The notes under the pieces were generated by a model. The model did not search any database. It was not told the origin of the DNA and saw only the letters and a program-made list of their open reading frames with translations. The position numbers and the translations under genes were made by a program. Shown in pieces: positions 32,654-43,169 of a DNA stretch of 64,000 nucleotides. The first letter of the stretch is position 1. Each line of letters opens with the position of its first letter. The stretch is from Aurantimonadaceae bacterium (GTDB taxonomy: Bacteria > Pseudomonadota > Alphaproteobacteria > Rhizobiales > Rhizobiaceae). The stretch covers positions 1-64,000 of the forward strand of contig CANJKV010000005.1 in assembly GCA_947474855.1 (NCBI GenBank), written 5' to 3'.

Positions 32654-33586
32654 GCTCAACAGGATCAGGACGCCTGCGACGCTCGCCACGGACGCGACCG
32701 TCGTGACGAGCACGGCGGCGGACGCGCGCTCCTGCTCGACGCCGTACTGTTGCGCGATGACGAAGACGTTCGTCGCGGTCGGCAGGCTGGCGAGAAGCAC
32801 GGCACTCTTGACCCATACCGGATCGAAGTCGCCGATGAGGCCGAGAAGAAGCCAGGCGAGCAGCGGATGGATTGCCAGCTTCGACACAGTGATCGCGCCA
32901 AGACCGGCCCGGGCGCCGCGGCTCGTCGCCCGTGACTGAAGGGTGATGCCCATCAGGAAGAGCGCGCAGGGTGCCGCCGCGCCAGCCAGGATCGCGACGA
33001 GCCGCGAGACCGGCTCGGGCAGCTCGACCCTCATGACAGCGAGGCTCAGGCCGACGATCGTCGCGATGATGAAGGGATGGCCGAGGATGCGTTTCAGCAC
33101 CGTCAGCGCGAGGCGTGCCGGGCTCTCGCGCCGCTCGCCCGACAGCGCCATCATCAGCGGCGCGAGCGCGAAGTGCAGCGTGTTGTCGAAGCAGAAGACG
33201 AGGGCGACCGGCACCGCCGCGCCCGGCCCGAAGGCGGCGATCGCGAGGCCCGGTCCCATGTAGCCGATGTTGCCGTAGGCGGAAGCGAGGCCGTCGATCG
33301 TCGCCTCGGCCGTTCCGACGCGGCCGCGACGGCGGCGCAGGACATAGCCGGCGAGGAACATCAGGAAGGTCGCGAGCGTCGTCGCGCCGACGAAGGCGGG
33401 GTGCGCGAGCTCCCCCACCGGCGTCTTCATCAGAAGCTGAACGAACAGCGCGGGAAGCGCGACGTAGACGACGAAGAAGCTCAGCCAGACGGTGGCGGCC
33501 GGCGGCTGCGGATGGAGACGCGAGGCGAGGAAGCCGAGCCCGATGAGCGCGAAGAAGGGGGCGATGAGCCCGAAGACGCCCATCAT
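32618..33586 (-). CDS. AEC family transporter
   Basis: MMGVFGLIAPFFALIGLGFLASR; GNIGYMGPGLAIAAFG; multi-TM. Confidence 0.9.
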   Translation of the reverse strand: MMGVFGLIAPFFALIGLGFLASRLHPQPPAATVWLSFFVVYVALPALFVQLLMKTPVGELAHPAFVGATTLATFLMFLAGYVLRRRRGRVGTAEATIDGLASAYGNIGYMGPGLAIAAFGPGAAVPVALVFCFDNTLHFALAPLMMALSGERRESPARLALTVLKRILGHPFIIATIVGLSLAVMRVELPEPVSRLVAILAGAAAPCALFLMGITLQSRATSRGARAGLGAITVSKLAIHPLLAWLLLGLIGDFDPVWVKSAVLLASLPTATNVFVIAQQYGVEQERASAAVLVTTVASVASVAGVLILLSSGVLPVDPFPN

Positions 33587-33731
33587 CGGCGGTGTCGCCT
33601 CCTGGCGTCGGCTGGGTCCGCAGCTATGCGCGCGAGCGGCAGCGGGACGATGGCCGCCAGCCCTGGCATTGCGCTTGCGTGTCGGGATCGTGACGGAATA
33701 ACAACGGTGCCATAACGGAGCCTGCCGCCTG

Positions 33732-34055
33732 ATGCAAACCGCCCGATTCTTTATCGGCCAGATCGTGAAGCACCGGATCTTCCCCTTCCGCGGCGTGATC
33801 TTCGACGTCGATCCCGAGTTCGACAACACCGAGGAATGGTACCAGGCGATTCCCGAGGAGATCCGGCCGCGCAAGGACCAGCCGTTCTACCATCTCTTCG
33901 CGGAGAACGCCGAGAGCGAATACATCGCCTATGTGTCGGAGCAGAACCTTCTGCCGGACGACAGCGGCAAACCCGTGCGTCATCCTCAGATCGCCGAAGT
34001 CTTCGACGGGCCGCAGAACGGCGCCTACAAGCTGAAGATCGCCCATCGCAACTGA
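33732..34055 (+). CDS. hspQ: Heat shock protein HspQ
   Basis: FFIGQIVKHRIFPFRGVIFDVDPEFDNTEEWY...PFYHLFAEN. Confidence 0.95.
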   Translation: MQTARFFIGQIVKHRIFPFRGVIFDVDPEFDNTEEWYQAIPEEIRPRKDQPFYHLFAENAESEYIAYVSEQNLLPDDSGKPVRHPQIAEVFDGPQNGAYKLKIAHRN

Positions 34056-34087
34056 CGGCGGACGAGCGAGCGCTTGCCCGAAACGAC

Positions 34088-34111
34088 ACGGCGGCCCCGA
34101 GGAGCCGCCGT
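34088..34111. terminator. Bidirectional terminator-like hairpin between convergent hspQ and ialB-like genes
   Basis: ACGGCGGC-CCCGAGGA-GCCGCCGT, 8-bp perfect stem. Confidence 0.6.
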
Positions 34112-34140
34112 TCATTCGTCTCGAAACGGATCGCCCTCTG

Positions 34141-34827
34141 TTACTGGGCGCTGCCGGCGTTCGCCTTGGCGGCGTTCTGCGCTTCCTCGAACTTCTGGCG
34201 GCGCGCCTCGGCCTGGGCCTGGAGAGCCGAGTTCAGCTGTTCCTGGCTCTGCGCGAGCGCCGAGGCGTCCTGGGCCGGGCCGTCGAAGGCCTGCGTGAAG
34301 CCGCTCAGCGTCACCTTCACCGGGTTGGGCTGGCGCTGGAAGTTGACCGAGGTCACCTGCAGTTCCTTGCCACGCTTCATCGAGGCGACCATGGCATCGG
34401 TCAACTCGGCTTCGGCGATGCAACGGTCGGGGAAGCAGACGGAGTAGTTCAGCGCCTGCGGGGCGTTGCCGTCGATCTTCAGCTGAACGCCGGCCGGGAT
34501 CACGCGGCCCGTCGGGACGACGGCCTGGATCACCTTCTGGTTCACCTTGCCGGTGACGGCGATGAGGTTCACGGCCGTGACGAGCTGCCGGGTCTCGGCG
34601 ATCACCGTGTACTGGGTGTTGCAGATGTTGTTCTCGCCCTGCGGCGAGCAGACCTTGAACCATTCGGTCGGCAGCACGCCCTTGCCACCGCCCGCAGCCG
34701 GTGCGGCCGGCGCGGCAGGCGCGGCAGGCGCCTGCTGAGCCATCGCGACGGTGCCGAGGGAGATCAGGGCGGCAAGGCCGGCCGCGGCGATGCGCGCGGA
34801 GCGCGGGAGGATCTGGGAGAGCGTCAC
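34141..34827 (-). CDS. Invasion-associated locus B (IalB) family protein
   Basis: Signal peptide, WFKVCSPQGENNICNTQYTV...NYSVCFPDRCIAEAELTDAMV; GTG start at 34827. Confidence 0.9.
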   Translation of the reverse strand: MTLSQILPRSARIAAAGLAALISLGTVAMAQQAPAAPAAPAAPAAGGGKGVLPTEWFKVCSPQGENNICNTQYTVIAETRQLVTAVNLIAVTGKVNQKVIQAVVPTGRVIPAGVQLKIDGNAPQALNYSVCFPDRCIAEAELTDAMVASMKRGKELQVTSVNFQRQPNPVKVTLSGFTQAFDGPAQDASALAQSQEQLNSALQAQAEARRQKFEEAQNAAKANAGSAQ

Positions 34828-35035
34828 AGCTGTGCCATCCTTGTGTCTGCGAGATTCGGCGAAGGGTGTCGGATCCGTCCGACGCGGCCCGCTAGGTCCG
34901 CAGTCATTCGAAAATGAGGCCCTTTGAAGGCCCGCATTAGGGCTTGCCCAAGGCCCGGTCCAGCCTCTACCCCGTAGAAAAAACATAGTCTCCGGCGATC
35001 CTCGCCGCATCCCGAGCACAGGACGGCGATGACCC

Positions 35036-36892
35036 ATGGCGTTGGTTTGGCGTGACGCATTTCTGGCCTCCAGGCTCTTCGGCGCGATGGCCGCGGCGAC
35101 GCTGGCGCTGGGACACGCCCCGCATGCGCTCGCCGTCCCGATGCACGGCATCGCCATGCAGGGCGAGCCGGCCCTGCCATCCGGCTTCGACCACCTGCCC
35201 TTCGTTAACCCGGACGCGCCGAAGGGCGGCACGATGCGCTACGGCGTCTACGGCACCTTCGACAACCTCAACCCGGTGATCGTGCGCGGTGCGCTGACGA
35301 CGGCGCGCGGCATCTGGTTCGATCCCGAATTCGGCAACCTCGTCTTCGAGCCCTTGATGTGGCGCTCGCCCGACGAGCCCTTCACGCTCTACGGGCTCGT
35401 CGCCGAGAGCGTCGAGACTGACGAGGAGCGCACCTTCGTCGAGTTCACGCTCAATCCGGCCGCCCGCTTCTCGGACGGCAAGCCGGTCCGGGTCGAGGAC
35501 GTTCTCTTCACGACCGAGATGCTGTCTCAGGTCGGCCTCGTGCGGCCGCAATACACCAATTGGCTGTCCAAGGTCGCGAGGATCGAGAAGGTCGGCGAGC
35601 GCGGCATCCGCTTCACCTTCAACGAGAAGGCCGACCGCGAGCTGCCGCTGCTCCTCGCCGGCCTGCCGGTGCTGCCCGAGCACGGCTTCGAGCGCGAAAC
35701 CTTCGGCCAGACGACGCTCAAGCCCGTCATCGGCTCCGGTCCCTACGTGATCGAACGCGTCGTGCCCGGTCAGAGCATCGCCTACCGCAAGAACCCCGAC
35801 TATTGGGGCCGGGACCTGGCCGTGAAACGCGGCCTCGACAACTATGACGAGATCGTCGTCGAGTATTTCCGGAACCAGAACGCCCAGTTCGAAGGCTTCC
35901 AGAAGGGCTTGTTCTTCGTCTACGCGGACGGCAGCCCGGAGCACTGGCGCTCGGCCTACGACTTCCCGGCCGTGCGCGACGGCCGCGTCGTCAAGGAGGA
36001 GTTCGAGACGGGTCGCCCGGCCGGAGTCTACGGCTTCTTCTTCAACACGCGTCGTCCCTTGTTCCAGGACCGCCGCGTGCGGACGGCGCTCGGCCTCCTC
36101 TACGACTTCGATTGGGCCAACAAGAACCTCTACTACGGCGCCTATCGCCGCATCGAGGGCTACTTCGCCAATTCCGAACTCTCCAGCGTCGGCCGGCCCG
36201 CGGACGAGCGGGAAAAGGCTCTTCTCGCACGCTTTCCCGGGGCCGTGGCTCCCGAGGTGATGGACGGCTCGTGGCGCCCGCCGGCGAGCGACGCCTCGGG
36301 CGCCGACCGCAAGCTGATGAGGGACGCGGTCGATATGCTCAAGGAGGCCGGCTACGCCTTCCAGGGCGCACGGCTCGTGGGCCCAGACGGCCGTCCGTTC
36401 GCCTTCGAGATCCTCGTCCAGAACGCCGACCAGCAGCGCATCGCGCTGGGCTATCAGCGCACCCTCGCCCGCGTCGGCATCGCCGCCTCCATCCGCCTCG
36501 TCGACGATGCGCAGTACCAGCTTCGCAAGACAAGCTTCGACTACGACGTCCTCATCTCCGCCTTCAACCCGACGCTCTCGCCCGGCGCCGAGCAGCGCGG
36601 CCGCTGGGGCTCGGCGGCGGCAACGGCGTCCGGCTCGTTCAACTATGCCGGCGCCGCCAACCCCGCCGTCGACGCCCTCATCGACGCGATGACGGCGGCG
36701 CGGACGAAGGAGGACTTCGTCGCCGCGGTGCGTGCCTACGACCGCGTCCTCATCACCGAAGCCTACGTCGTGCCGCTCTTCTACGTCGGCGAACAATGGC
36801 TCGCCCGCTGGAGCTTCATCCGCCACCCGGACAAGACGCCGCTCAACGGCTACCACCTGCCGTCCTTCTGGCGGGAGCCGGGCGCGCCCTGA
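35036..36892 (+). CDS. ABC transporter extracellular solute-binding protein (family 5, YejA-like)
   Basis: HGIAMQGEPALPSGFDHLPFVNPDAPKGGTMRYGVYGTFDNLNP. Confidence 0.92.
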   Translation: MALVWRDAFLASRLFGAMAAATLALGHAPHALAVPMHGIAMQGEPALPSGFDHLPFVNPDAPKGGTMRYGVYGTFDNLNPVIVRGALTTARGIWFDPEFGNLVFEPLMWRSPDEPFTLYGLVAESVETDEERTFVEFTLNPAARFSDGKPVRVEDVLFTTEMLSQVGLVRPQYTNWLSKVARIEKVGERGIRFTFNEKADRELPLLLAGLPVLPEHGFERETFGQTTLKPVIGSGPYVIERVVPGQSIAYRKNPDYWGRDLAVKRGLDNYDEIVVEYFRNQNAQFEGFQKGLFFVYADGSPEHWRSAYDFPAVRDGRVVKEEFETGRPAGVYGFFFNTRRPLFQDRRVRTALGLLYDFDWANKNLYYGAYRRIEGYFANSELSSVGRPADEREKALLARFPGAVAPEVMDGSWRPPASDASGADRKLMRDAVDMLKEAGYAFQGARLVGPDGRPFAFEILVQNADQQRIALGYQRTLARVGIAASIRLVDDAQYQLRKTSFDYDVLISAFNPTLSPGAEQRGRWGSAAATASGSFNYAGAANPAVDALIDAMTAARTKEDFVAAVRAYDRVLITEAYVVPLFYVGEQWLARWSFIRHPDKTPLNGYHLPSFWREPGAP

Positions 36893-36901
36893 TCGGGCGG
36901 C

Positions 36902-37084
36902 TCAGTCCGCGTCGATCGGTAGGTCGAAACCCGGTCCTCCCTCCTCCGCTTCTTCCGCGTCGGTGGGTTGGATCATGCCGGGCTGCTCGTCCTCCGCCGC
37001 TTTGGTCGGAAGGCTGGAGGACGCCAGCGCCGTGACGCAGGTCGTCACGAGGGCGAACAGCAATGAGAAGACGGCGTCGTGCAT
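36902..37084 (-). CDS. Small hypothetical protein with hydrophobic N-terminus and acidic tail
   Basis: MHDAVFSLLFALVTTCVTALASSSLPTKAAEDEQPGMIQPTDAEEAEEGGPG. Confidence 0.5.
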   Translation of the reverse strand: MHDAVFSLLFALVTTCVTALASSSLPTKAAEDEQPGMIQPTDAEEAEEGGPGFDLPIDAD

Positions 37085-37157
37085 GGTCGGCTCCTCGGCG
37101 GGCGGCGCGACGGCAGGTAAGCCTGCCATCGTTTCCGAATTGTGACGCCGCCCCGCC

Positions 37158-40100
37158 TCAGGCCGCCTTCTTCTGCATCTCGTCGACGAAGCGGGCGAGC
37201 TGGGTCGCCACCGCCGCCGAGCCGTTGAGCCGCTTTTCCGGGGTCGCCCAGTCGCGCACGAGGACGATCGACTGGTCAGGCCGAATCTTTGCGCTTGACC
37301 CCTGCTCCGAGATGTAGCGCACCAGCGCGGCCGGGTTGGCGAAGTTCTTATCTCGGAACTGGATGACGACGCCCTTTGGCCCTGCGTCCAGCTTCTCGAT
37401 GTTGGCCTTGCGGCACAGCGCCTTGATGAAGACGACCTTCAGGAGGTGCTCGACTTCCGTCGGCATAGGCCCGAAGCGGTCGATCAGCTCGGCCCCGAAG
37501 GCATCGATCTCGCGCGCGTTCTCAAGTTCCGCGAGGCGCCGGTAGAGGCCCATGCGGAGCTGCAGGTCGGGGATGTAGCTTTCCGGGATCATCACCGCCG
37601 TGCCGAGCGTGATCTGCGGCGACCAGTGGCCGTCGGTCTCCACCGCCTCTCCCTTCATCTCGGCCACCGCCTCCTCCAGCATCTGCTGGTAGAGCTCGAA
37701 GCCGACCTCCTTGACGTGGCCGGACTGCTCGTCGCCGAGGAGGTTGCCCGCGCCGCGCTGGTCGAGGTCGTGGCTGGCGAGCTGGAAGCCGGCGCCGAGC
37801 GTGTCGAGCGACTGCAGCACCTTGAGCCGCCGGTCGGCGCCCTTGGTCGGCGTCTTGTTGGCGGGGATCGTCATCAGCGCATAGGCGCGCAGCTTCGAGC
37901 GCCCGACGCGGCCGCGCAGCTGGTAGAGCTGGGCGAGGCCGAACATGTCGGCGCGGTGGACGATCATCGTGTTGGCCGAGGGGATGTCGAGGCCCGACTC
38001 GACGATCGTCGTCGAGAGCAGGACGTCATACTGCCCCTCGTAGAAGGCGTTCATGATGTCGTCGAGCTCGCCCGCCGCCATCTGCCCGTGGGCGACGGCG
38101 ACCTTCAGCTCGGGAACATGCGTTTCCAGGAACTCGCGAATGCCCGCGAGGTCCGAGAGGCGCGGCGCGACATAGAAGCTCTGCCCGCCGCGATAGCGCT
38201 CGCGCAAGAGCGTCTCGCGCACCACCAGCGGGTCGAAGGGCGTGACGAAGGTGCGCACCGCCATCCGGTCGACCGGCGGCGTGGTGATGAGCGACAGCTC
38301 GCGAACCCCGGTCAACGCCAGCTGCAGCGTCCTCGGGATCGGCGTCGCCGAGAGCGTCAGGACGTGGACGTCCGACTTCAGCTCCTTCAGCCGCTCCTTG
38401 TGCTTCACGCCGAAGTGCTGCTCCTCGTCGATGATGAGGAGGCCGAGGTTCTTGAAGGTCACGCCCTTGCCGAGCAGCGCGTGCGTGCCGACGACGATGT
38501 CGACTTGGCCGGCGGCGAGGCCCTTCTTCGTTTCCGACAGCTCCTTCGTCGTCACCAGCCGCGAGGCTTGCGCGACGTTGAGCGGCAGGCCGCGGAAGCG
38601 CTCGGAGAAGGTCTTGAAGTGCTGGCGCGAGAGCAGCGTCGTCGGGACCACCACCGCCACCTGCAGCCCGTTCATCGCCGCGATGAAGGCGGCGCGCAGC
38701 GCCACCTCCGTCTTGCCGAAGCCGACGTCGCCGCAGACCAGCCGGTCCATCGGCCGCCCGAGGCCCAGATCATCGGCGACGGCGTCGATTGCGTTCTGCT
38801 GGTCCTCGGTCTCCTCGTAGGGGAAGCGCGCGGCGAACTCGCCCCAGAGCCCTTCCGGCGGCAGGAGGCGCGGGGCGGGCCGCATCTGCCGCTCGGCGGC
38901 GATGCGGATGAGGCCGCCGGCCATGTCGAGGAGGCGCTTCTTGAGCTTGGCCTTGCGCGCCTGCCAAGCGCCGCCGCCGAGCTTGTCGAGCACGGCTTCC
39001 GAGCCCTCGCCGCCGTAGCGCGACAGGAGCTCGATGTTCTCGACGGGCAGGAACAGCCGGTTGTCGTTGGCGTAGTGCAGCTCCAGGCAATCGTGCGGCG
39101 CGCCCGCCGCCTCGATCGTGCGAAGCCCGACGAAGCGCCCGATGCCGTGGTCGACGTGGACGACGATGTCGCCCTCGTCGAGGCCCGAGACCTCCGAGAT
39201 GAAGTCGGAGCCCTTGCGCTTGCGCCGCCCGCGCCGCACGAGCCGGTCACCGAGAATGTCCTGCTCAGCGACGACCGCGATCCGGTCCGTCTCGAAGCCC
39301 GCCTCGATGCCGAGAACGGCCGTCGCGACGAGGTTCTTCGCGATCTCGTTCGCCTGCTTCAGGTTCTCGACGGGCTTGAGCCCTTCGAGCCCGTGCTCCT
39401 TGACGACCTCGGCGAGCCGCTCGCGCGACCCTTCCGTCCATGCGGCGAGGATGACGCGCTTGCCGCTCGCGCGCAGGCGGCCGATGTGGTCGACCGCGGC
39501 GTTGAAGACGTTGGCGTCGCTCGTCGCCCGCTCGGCCGCGAAGTTCCGGCCGCGCTCGACGTCGAGGTTGAACGTGTCGCGCCCGCCCGCGTCGGTGATG
39601 CCGTAAGCCGAGAGGCGGATCGGGTCGACGATGGCGAGCCAGGCGGCGAGGTCACCCTCGGAGAGGCAGAGGTCGTCCGGCTCGACCGGGTTGTAGGGCA
39701 CCGCGTCGCCCGAGGCTTCCTTCGGCGCGCGGGTGCGGGACTCGTAGTGGTCGACGACCGTCTTGCGGCGCTCGGCCACGGCTTCCGCGACGAGGTGGTC
39801 GAGGACGACGGGCATGCCCTCGACGTAGTCGAACAGCGTGTCGGTCGTCTCGTAGAACAGCGGCAGCCAGTGCTCCATGCCGGAGAAGCGACGCCCTTCC
39901 GAGATCGCGGCATAGAGCGCGTCGTTGCGCTGGGCCGCGCCGAAGCGCCGGAGGTAATTCTGGCGGAAGCGGCTGATCGTCTCGTCGCGGATCGCGATCT
40001 CGGACACCGGCGCGAGGTCGAAGCTCTTCTTCTGCGCGACGGTGCGCTGGCTCGCCGGGTCGAAGGAGCGGATCGTTTCCAGCGTATCGCCGAAGAAATC

Positions 40101-40667
40101 GAGGCGCACCGGCTCCGCCTCGCCCGGCGCCCAGAGGTCTAGGATGCCGCCGCGCACCGCGAACTCGCCGCGCTCGCGCACGGTGGCCACGCGTTCAAAG
40201 CCGCCGCGGCCGAGCACGCGCACGATGTCGTCCATGGGGATGCGATTGCCGACGCGGGCCGAGATCGATTCCTCCGCCAGCATGGAGGCCGGCGGCATGC
40301 GCTGGAGCATGGCGTTGGCGGTGGTCAGCACCACCGCCCGGTGCGGCTCCTTCTTCAGCGCGACGAGCGCGCTCATGGCGGCAAGACGCCGCGCCGCCAC
40401 TTCCGAGGACGGACCGACGCGGTCGTAGGGCAGGCAGTCCCAGGCCGGCAGCGTCAGGACGGGAAGCTCGGGCGCGACGAACCGCAGCGCGTCCTCGAGG
40501 TCGGCGATGCGGTTGCCGTCCCGCATGACGAAGACGACGGGTTTCTTGCCGCCGCGCAGGCGTGCGATCTCGGCGATGAGGAAGGGCTCATAGCCGTCGA
40601 GGACATTGCCGATCGACAGCCCGGCGCCGCGCTCCAGCGCCTTCTTCAAGGGTTCGGTCAGGCTCAT
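37158..40667 (-). CDS. mfd: Transcription-repair coupling factor
   Basis: CarD-like RID, DRLVCGDVGFGKTEVALRAAF, DEEQHFGVKHKERLK, LYQLRGRVGRS; ATG at 40667. Confidence 0.97.
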   Translation of the reverse strand: MSLTEPLKKALERGAGLSIGNVLDGYEPFLIAEIARLRGGKKPVVFVMRDGNRIADLEDALRFVAPELPVLTLPAWDCLPYDRVGPSSEVAARRLAAMSALVALKKEPHRAVVLTTANAMLQRMPPASMLAEESISARVGNRIPMDDIVRVLGRGGFERVATVRERGEFAVRGGILDLWAPGEAEPVRLDFFGDTLETIRSFDPASQRTVAQKKSFDLAPVSEIAIRDETISRFRQNYLRRFGAAQRNDALYAAISEGRRFSGMEHWLPLFYETTDTLFDYVEGMPVVLDHLVAEAVAERRKTVVDHYESRTRAPKEASGDAVPYNPVEPDDLCLSEGDLAAWLAIVDPIRLSAYGITDAGGRDTFNLDVERGRNFAAERATSDANVFNAAVDHIGRLRASGKRVILAAWTEGSRERLAEVVKEHGLEGLKPVENLKQANEIAKNLVATAVLGIEAGFETDRIAVVAEQDILGDRLVRRGRRKRKGSDFISEVSGLDEGDIVVHVDHGIGRFVGLRTIEAAGAPHDCLELHYANDNRLFLPVENIELLSRYGGEGSEAVLDKLGGGAWQARKAKLKKRLLDMAGGLIRIAAERQMRPAPRLLPPEGLWGEFAARFPYEETEDQQNAIDAVADDLGLGRPMDRLVCGDVGFGKTEVALRAAFIAAMNGLQVAVVVPTTLLSRQHFKTFSERFRGLPLNVAQASRLVTTKELSETKKGLAAGQVDIVVGTHALLGKGVTFKNLGLLIIDEEQHFGVKHKERLKELKSDVHVLTLSATPIPRTLQLALTGVRELSLITTPPVDRMAVRTFVTPFDPLVVRETLLRERYRGGQSFYVAPRLSDLAGIREFLETHVPELKVAVAHGQMAAGELDDIMNAFYEGQYDVLLSTTIVESGLDIPSANTMIVHRADMFGLAQLYQLRGRVGRSKLRAYALMTIPANKTPTKGADRRLKVLQSLDTLGAGFQLASHDLDQRGAGNLLGDEQSGHVKEVGFELYQQMLEEAVAEMKGEAVETDGHWSPQITLGTAVMIPESYIPDLQLRMGLYRRLAELENAREIDAFGAELIDRFGPMPTEVEHLLKVVFIKALCRKANIEKLDAGPKGVVIQFRDKNFANPAALVRYISEQGSSAKIRPDQSIVLVRDWATPEKRLNGSAAVATQLARFVDEMQKKAA

Positions 40668-40954
40668 GTCTGCTCGCTCGCGCCGTGGAAGGCGCAGATC
40701 CGCCGGAACAGCGGCGTGTCGTAGTTGGCGGGCGTCTCGGCCTCGCCGGTCATCCACTTGAAGAGGTCGCGGTCGGGCACCTCCATCAGCACCTCGTAGA
40801 CGTCCATCTCCGCGTCGGTGAGCTTGTCGATCTCGGCGTCGGCGAAGCGGCCGAGCACGAGGTCCATCTCGCGGATGCCCCTATGCCAGGAGCGGAACAG
40901 CGCCTTGCGTCGCCGAACGTCGAGGTCGCTCGAGGAGCGCTGCGTGCCAGTCAT
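40664..40954 (-). CDS. sdhE: Succinate dehydrogenase assembly factor SdhE
   Basis: RRRKALFRSWHRGIREMDLVLGRFAD (RGxxE motif). Confidence 0.93.
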   Translation of the reverse strand: MTGTQRSSSDLDVRRRKALFRSWHRGIREMDLVLGRFADAEIDKLTDAEMDVYEVLMEVPDRDLFKWMTGEAETPANYDTPLFRRICAFHGASEQT

Positions 40955-41053
40955 GTCGGAAGCCCGTCTCGTGGATCGCGTTCATATATAGGTGCCGTCC
41001 GCGCGTGTCAGCGGCTTTGCGGCCGGGCTTGAGGTCGCTACAGACGAGAGCCG

Positions 41054-43159
41054 ATGCGCCCGTCCGTTCTTGATTCGATCTTTGCGCCGGTGACCTCCCT
41101 GGAAGGGGTGGGTCCGAAGCTCGCCCGGCTCATGCAGTCGCTGCTCGTGCGCGGGCCGGACGAGGCCGTGCGCGTGCGCGACCTCCTGTTCCACCTGCCG
41201 AGCGGCCTGATCGACCGCCGCCGCCGCGGCGAGGTCGCGACCGCCCCGGAAGGCGTTCCGGTGACGCTGACGCTGCGCATCGACCGCCACCAGCCGAACC
41301 CGCGCGGCACCAGCCAGCCCTATCGCGTCTTCGGCCAGGACGAGACCGGCGAGATCGCCCTCACCTACTTCCGCGCCCAGCCGCGCTGGCTGGAGGACCT
41401 GCTGCCCATCGGCGAGACGATGATCGTCTCGGGTCGCGTCGAGTGGTTCAACGGCCGTCCCTCGATGGTCCATCCCGATTTCGTCTCGCGCGCCGACGAG
41501 ACCGAGGGCAAGGCGCTGGTGGAGCCGGTCTACCCGATGACGGCAGGCCTTTCCGGCAAGGTGTTGCGCCGCGCCATCGCCGGCGCGCTGGAGCGCCTGC
41601 CCGTGCTGCCCGACTGGATGGACCCGGCGCTCGCCGCTCGTCACAAGTTCCCGGCCTTCGACGCGGCGCTGCGCGCCGCCCACGATCCGCAGGACGGCAA
41701 GGACCTCCTGCCCGAGGCCCTGCCCCGCCAGCGGCTCGCCTATGACGAGCTCCTCGCCACCCAGCTCGCCCTCGCGCTCGCTCGCCAGCGCATGAAGAAG
41801 GCCGGGGGCCGCGTCCTCCTGGGCACCGGCGAAACGGAAAAGCGGCTGCGCACGGCCCTGCCCTACACCCTGACCCCCGGCCAGACGGAGGTTCTCGCCG
41901 AGATCGCCGGCGACATGGCCTCGCCCGACCGCATGCTGCGGCTCCTCCAGGGCGATGTCGGCGCCGGCAAGACGGTGGTCGCGCTCTTCGCCATGTGCAT
42001 CGCGGCCGAGGCCGGCGCCCAGTCCTGCCTCCTCGCCCCGACCGAGATCCTCGCCCGCCAGCACGCGGAAGGCCTGTCGAAGCTCTGCGAGGCGGCGGGC
42101 CTGCGCCTCACGCTCCTCACCGGCCGCGATAACGGCCGCGCCCGCGCCGCCAAGCTGGCGGCGATCGCGAGCGGTGAGACGGACATCGTCGTCGGCACCC
42201 ACGCCCTCTTCCAGGAGGACGTCGCCTATCACGACCTCGGCCTCGTGGTGGTCGACGAGCAGCATCGCTTCGGCGTGCAGCAGCGCATGGCGCTCCAGAA
42301 GAAGGGCCAGGCGCCCGACCTCCTGGTGATGACTGCGACACCCATCCCGCGCACGCTCGTCCTCGCCGCCTTCGGCGACATGGACGTGTCGCGCCTCATG
42401 GGCAAGCCCGCCGGCCGCAAGCCCATCACCACCGTCGCCGCCTCGCTCGACCGCCTGCCCGAGATCGTCCAGCGCATCGGCGCGGCGATCGAGAAGGGCG
42501 AGCGCGTCTACTGGGTCGTGCCGCTCGTGGAGGAGTCGGAGAAGAGCGACCTCATGGCCGCCGACGAGCGCGCCCGCGTGCTGCGCCAGTTCTTCGGCGA
42601 TGCCCGCGTCGGTCTCGTCCACGGCCGGATGAGCGGCGAGGAGAAGGACGCCGCCATGGCCGACTTCAAGGCCGGCGTCACCCGCGTCGTCGTCGCGACG
42701 ACCGTAATCGAGGTCGGCGTCGACGTGCCGGATGCGACGATCATCGTCATCGAGCACGCCGAGCGCTTCGGCCTCTCGCAGCTCCATCAGCTCCGCGGAC
42801 GCGTCGGGCGCGGATCAAAGCCTTCCTCCTGCGTCCTCCTCTACAAGGCGCCCCTCGGCGAGACGGCGAAGGCCCGCATCGCCGTCATGCGCGAGAGCGA
42901 GGACGGCTTCCGCATCGCGGAAGAGGACCTGCGCCTGCGCGGCGAGGGCGACCTCCTCGGCACGAAGCAGTCGGGCCTCCCCGCCTTCCGCATCGCCGAC
43001 CTGTCGCAGCACGGCGAGCTTCTCGCCATCGCCCGCGACGACGCGCGCCTGATCGTCCACCGCGACCCGGAGCTGAAGGGCGAGCGCGGCGAGGCGCTGA
43101 AGACGCTGCTCTACCTCTTCGGCCGCGACGAGGCGGTCCGGCTGCTGCGAGCCGGCTGA
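41054..43159 (+). CDS. recG: ATP-dependent DNA helicase RecG
   Basis: LLQGDVGAGKTVVALFAM, DEQHRFGVQQR, LHQLRGRVGRG. Confidence 0.97.
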   Translation: MRPSVLDSIFAPVTSLEGVGPKLARLMQSLLVRGPDEAVRVRDLLFHLPSGLIDRRRRGEVATAPEGVPVTLTLRIDRHQPNPRGTSQPYRVFGQDETGEIALTYFRAQPRWLEDLLPIGETMIVSGRVEWFNGRPSMVHPDFVSRADETEGKALVEPVYPMTAGLSGKVLRRAIAGALERLPVLPDWMDPALAARHKFPAFDAALRAAHDPQDGKDLLPEALPRQRLAYDELLATQLALALARQRMKKAGGRVLLGTGETEKRLRTALPYTLTPGQTEVLAEIAGDMASPDRMLRLLQGDVGAGKTVVALFAMCIAAEAGAQSCLLAPTEILARQHAEGLSKLCEAAGLRLTLLTGRDNGRARAAKLAAIASGETDIVVGTHALFQEDVAYHDLGLVVVDEQHRFGVQQRMALQKKGQAPDLLVMTATPIPRTLVLAAFGDMDVSRLMGKPAGRKPITTVAASLDRLPEIVQRIGAAIEKGERVYWVVPLVEESEKSDLMAADERARVLRQFFGDARVGLVHGRMSGEEKDAAMADFKAGVTRVVVATTVIEVGVDVPDATIIVIEHAERFGLSQLHQLRGRVGRGSKPSSCVLLYKAPLGETAKARIAVMRESEDGFRIAEEDLRLRGEGDLLGTKQSGLPAFRIADLSQHGELLAIARDDARLIVHRDPELKGERGEALKTLLYLFGRDEAVRLLRAG

Positions 43160-43169
43160 CGTGCGAGCG

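Noticed and set aside
34697-34738. Ala/Pro tandem repeat in the IalB-like gene as a separate repeat element
   Set aside because: Short PAAP linker after the signal peptide, ordinary low complexity in a secreted protein.
37446-40142. 898-aa plus-strand ORF opposite mfd
   Set aside because: Antisense shadow ORF caused by high GC; composition is biased and mfd on the other strand is unambiguous.
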